NCBI GenBank assembly: GCA_003833135.1 | Contig: QZLH01000001.1 | Coordinates: 325,020 to 389,019, forward strand | Direction: 5' to 3' | Length of the DNA: 64,000 nucleotides | Source: Oehlia diaphana | Taxonomy: Eukaryota > Glomeromycota > Glomeromycetes > Glomerales > Glomeraceae | Shown here: in pieces, positions 60,730 to 64,000 of the stretch | Position numbering within the stretch: position 1 is the stretch's first letter | How the letters are laid out: the number at the start of each line of letters is the position of its first letter | Position numbers and translations under genes: made by a program | The notes under the pieces: model-generated | The model's database searches: none | Told to the model about the DNA's origin: nothing | The model's input: only the letters and a program-made list of their open reading frames with translations

Positions 60730-63455
60730 TTTAGAAAAATAAGTGAGTGAAGTGTGAGAGAATCAGTTCTGATATGAATATTAAACATGTACGTTATGCG
60801 TCAATTAACCCTATTTAGGCTATTAGAATAGGATCAGATTATTGATCGTAGTACACTCACTAATCAATCAACAACAAAATGCGAGGTCTTCAAATAGTAA
60901 AAATAATTTGATTTCTTAGCAATGAAAATGAAAATGTGTGCACATGTTGAGCTTTTGAGACTGACTTTCATTCCTTTTTGTGGAGCAGACGTGACGTCAT
61001 ACAAATCGGCATAGCTATATTTTTGAAGTTATATCTAATGACATTAATAATTAAACGAGGTAATGCGAGTAATTTCTAACAGCAACTTGTCACAAAGACA
61101 GACGACTTGCTATGGCACGTATTAGCCACGTAAACTAAATTTTTTCTTAAAGGATATGGAGTTTATTGTTAAAATCAGAATCTGCAGTAAACTGCCCAGT
61201 AACACCCGAAAAATTCCGCAATTGGCCCACATTACGGCATTATGCACGAGCACGAAAAAATCAAGTCCCTTAAACAGCGGAAACGCCGTGGGTTTATAAA
61301 GTATGTCACGTGATTGCGGAATTACTGTGAAGTAAATACTATCATTATGACCCACTTGTCCACAAAAATTTTATTTCAATTCTTGTCTAAAGCGTCTAAT
61401 TTTATAAATAATGTACAAAGAATATTTAAAATTCTCGTTTATAAATAAATACTATGATACAAAGGTCGGATGTTGAGCGTCAAGAATCACATAATAATAT
61501 TTGATAATTTAGCTTATTATCGCTGCATGCAAATTACTTAATAAATAAAATAATTTTACTAAATACCAATTTTAACATTTATTGAGTTTAAATGACCTAT
61601 GTTTGATTAAACTAAAGTTAACCTTTTGTATGCAATACGCTTGAATTTAATCAAAAGAATTCTCAATAAATTTTAATCTACTAATAATAATTTTTGGACC
61701 ATATTATTAAAAAAAAAGTGAGCACTGAGCAAAAATTTTTATTCGAATATTTCCATTATTTCTATACAGTAACTTGCAAGGATAACTTTAAATTGGCGAT
61801 GCAAAGGTTTTATGAGAAAAATTTCTAATTTTATAAATAAAATATATATAAAGTTGTAGGCTTGTGGCGCAATGAGATAAAAATTTTGAAAGCTATTAGT
61901 TTAGAGTACTACACTATTATTATACAAATTTTTAGACCTTAAAATTAATAATTATTTTTGTGGCGTTTGTAATAATAAATTTCTGATTACATATCAATCA
62001 GATAGAGTTTTATCATCATTAATAAGGTACATATAACAATATTCAGATTACTGCCATAATTATAGTCTATGAATATAAACGATTATGCGTGGTGGATAAT
62101 AAGGACTATAATATTTTATCAATTTATAGTTCAAGTTATAATATGGTAATATCGGATTTCATTTTATTGTGCTAGAGTTGTCACAATGCTGTGCTTCCTT
62201 CGATCATAGAATCCAGAAAAGAAAGTCTTAATATTTTCTACAATCTGAAAAAATTAAACTTTTAATTTCAGTCAGGCACCAGACCGTTTATAAAATAATA
62301 ATGTTCCGTAAATTATTATGAAAATATTTTAAGGTTGATTCCTTTATTATTACGAAATAATTTTACAATATTCATAATTAACTATACTCTAAGTGTAATA
62401 TTTTTTAAATGTAGTGTTTTCGAAGACCCCGATGAATGTTAAATTGGCTAGTTATTGTGATTTCGTAATAATATCGTGATTAAGTGATGTAACATACTGT
62501 ATGAAATTGTCACTTTAAGAACAACCTTTTTTTTTTTGGAAAACTTCGCAGAATAGAAAACTTCTAAATCAATTTGCAACAATGATTGGTAGATAATTAT
62601 TAGAAATCTTTCTTTTTTAATTAGAAAATTTTTTGAAAGTTCCTTCACAACCCTTTATATGCTTTTTAATAAAATATTTTTTGTAAGCATATCTTACAAC
62701 CCATTATTATTAATTATAGTTTGTTCTAATATGAAAATATGCGGATACCCTAATGAAGTTGGATTTGCTCTTAATCATCGGAATGTTCTTTATAATAATC
62801 TCCTATCAATGGGAAGAACAAAAAGTAAGGTGATTGGGTAAAACTCGGTGAGAAATTTGATTTAGAAAAACAGGAACAGTACAGGAACGTTTATGAGTTG
62901 TAATCCTAAAAAAGATCTTTATCATAATAATGATTGAAAATAAACAGCATTGGATCCATTTGGTATCATTACTAAATGATCACAAAAATAATTTACTCTA
63001 GCTATTCAAATTAGCATCAATAAGGAATTGAGATTTAGAATTTGCACAGACTGTATAATGACTGCATGAATTTTGCCGGTTTACAGCACAATTTCTCGAC
63101 GGATGGCCAGAGTTATGAAGAGTTATGCGTGAGCATGTGATCAAACGGCCAGCGTTAGGCTGTCAGGAAAATGTCCTGTCAGGAAACGGTCTGTAAGCAG
63201 AATTTTGGACATCAAATTTACATGAAATTATCAGGAAAAATAAGTAAACAATGTTAGTAACAGGATGGAATTATATTCTATATTCATTTAGAAACTTTTA
63301 TACAAAAGTCTAAATTTTTTATGCTAAATTGTTATTATAATTTATTTAAATTACTATTTATTACAATACATTTTCTTAACAGCTAATAAATGAATTATTT
63401 TAAGCTACACTTACAGTATAAATAAACCCTAACTAATACATATTTAATAACACCT
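60730..63455. other. intergenic between VIT-VWA copies 2 and 3
   Basis: No supported gene. The frame at 61122-61355 falls within and around the small inverted-repeat element at 61197-61327. Confidence 0.5.
61197..61327. mobile_element. small foldback/MITE-like element
   Basis: 'cagtaa' with 'attccgcaat' (61197-61222) is mirrored by 'attgcggaattactg' (61313-61327). The interior is GC-richer than its surroundings. The end 'cccagtaacacc' also occurs at about 8049, so the two may belong to one family. Confidence 0.45.
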
Positions 63456-64000
63456 TTACTTTCTCCAATTTTTAATCCACTCTTCACCTCTTTCAATAAT
63501 AATCCTTTCTTTCTCTATATTTCCAATCATTTTCTTTAAAACTTTTTCAACTTTTTCATAACACATTTCACATTCATCTTTAAAATTATCAAATATAATA
63601 ATTTTTAAATAAGCAATAGCAATACAATTGCTTAATATTTCTTCAATTTCTTTTTCACTTAATTCATTTAATTCTTTTTCAATTTCTTGTTTTAAATTAT
63701 TAAAATCATTTAAATTATCTTTATAAAAAAATTCATAAAATGATCTATTTGGTAAAAATTTACCATTAAATGATTGTAATCTCAAAAATTCAAATAAATT
63801 TTCAATCTGTGATTCTTTATGATTAATATTGGAGTTGTTAATTGGTGATTGTGTAAATGAATCAAATGAAAATTGTCGATGAGTTGAATCAAATCCAAAA
63901 CCAGCTTGAGAATTAGTAGATTGTCCAAATAAACTAGGTTGAGAATTAGTAGGTTGTTCAAATAAACTAGGTTGAGAATTAGTAGGTTGTCCAAATAAAT
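63456..64000 (-). CDS. VIT-VWA domain protein, copy 3, C-terminal part
   Basis: The last exon of a third tandem copy, open to the window edge (partial at its 5' side). The C-terminal domain is close to copies 1 and 2 (LRLQSFNGKFLPN, CIAIAYLKIIIF, CEMCYEKVEKVLKK) and ends at KNWRK with the stop at 63456-63458. Upstream, in the same frame, is a linker of 11-residue repeats (SLFGQPTNSQP) followed by an Asn/Ser/Phe-rich stretch. Copies 1 and 2 have short unrelated exons there. The VIT and VWA parts must lie beyond the window. Confidence 0.85.
   Translation of the reverse strand, partial: LFGQPTNSQPSLFEQPTNSQPSLFGQSTNSQAGFGFDSTHRQFSFDSFTQSPINNSNINHKESQIENLFEFLRLQSFNGKFLPNRSFYEFFYKDNLNDFNNLKQEIEKELNELSEKEIEEILSNCIAIAYLKIIIFDNFKDECEMCYEKVEKVLKKMIGNIEKERIIIERGEEWIKNWRK
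63907..64000 (-). repeat. 33-bp coding minisatellite in copy 3
   Basis: About three 33-bp units ('gagaattagtaggttgt' plus 'ccaaataaactaggtt') with few differences, cut by the window edge. It encodes QPTNSQPSLF(G/E) repeats. Confidence 0.9.

Noticed and set aside
1..64000. CRISPR array or bacterial operon features
   Set aside because: The spaced repeats at 15474-18293 are exon cassettes with introns, and gene structure is eukaryotic throughout.

Overview
ORGANISM. The window is very AT-rich eukaryotic DNA. Its genes are cut by many 55-110 bp GT-AG introns, it carries small DNA transposons, and it has one assembly gap (49578-50231, all N). The protein families fit an arbuscular mycorrhizal fungus of the Rhizophagus irregularis type (Glomeromycotina). 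These are expanded tyrosine-kinase-like (TKL) kinases with a short Cys-rich N-terminus and an 'NWTSG' motif, a pseudokinase with Sel1 repeats, and tandem VIT-VWA proteins. The species call is inference from family resemblance. No database was searched.

LAYOUT. 1-11667 has no intact gene: a diverged segmental duplication, one Cys-rich mini-exon, a MITE, a decayed BTB/POZ gene, a hairpin repeat and a possible solo LTR. 11668-19840 (minus strand) holds two TKL-kinase paralogues. One carries a single-base frameshift. The other is a predicted pseudokinase whose C-terminal tail is encoded by about 23 tiny exons, almost all phase 1-1. 23200-35703 is a housekeeping block: an Atg22-like vacuolar effluxer, a Gir2/RWDD1 RWD protein, a FAHD1-type hydrolase, a coiled-coil protein and a patatin-type (Tgl3/4/5-like) lipase. 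36904-38583 is an intact kinase. 38584-43443 is repeat-rich and non-coding. 43444-45495 is a broken third kinase paralogue. 45853-48223 is a four-exon protein joining a helical MLKL/HeLo-like N-terminus, a pseudokinase domain and Sel1-like repeats. 49425-50344 is a pogo/Tc1-like element that contains the gap. 50682-64000 (minus strand) holds three tandem VIT-VWA genes, the last cut by the window edge. Between the first two lie a small secreted Cys-rich protein gene and a relic of the kinase N-terminal exon.

HOW IT FITS TOGETHER. The housekeeping genes look unrelated to each other (vacuolar export, translation-factor regulation, acylpyruvate metabolism, lipid mobilisation). The accessory genes look like fast-evolving signalling or recognition families. 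Copies differ by frameshifts, lost catalytic residues, duplicated exons and repeat-built linkers, while flanking domains stay conserved. The best candidate for something undescribed is the exon-cassette array at 15474-18293. Multi-exon models were built by hand from splice consensus, reading-frame continuity and comparison between paralogues inside the window. All introns are predictions without transcript support.
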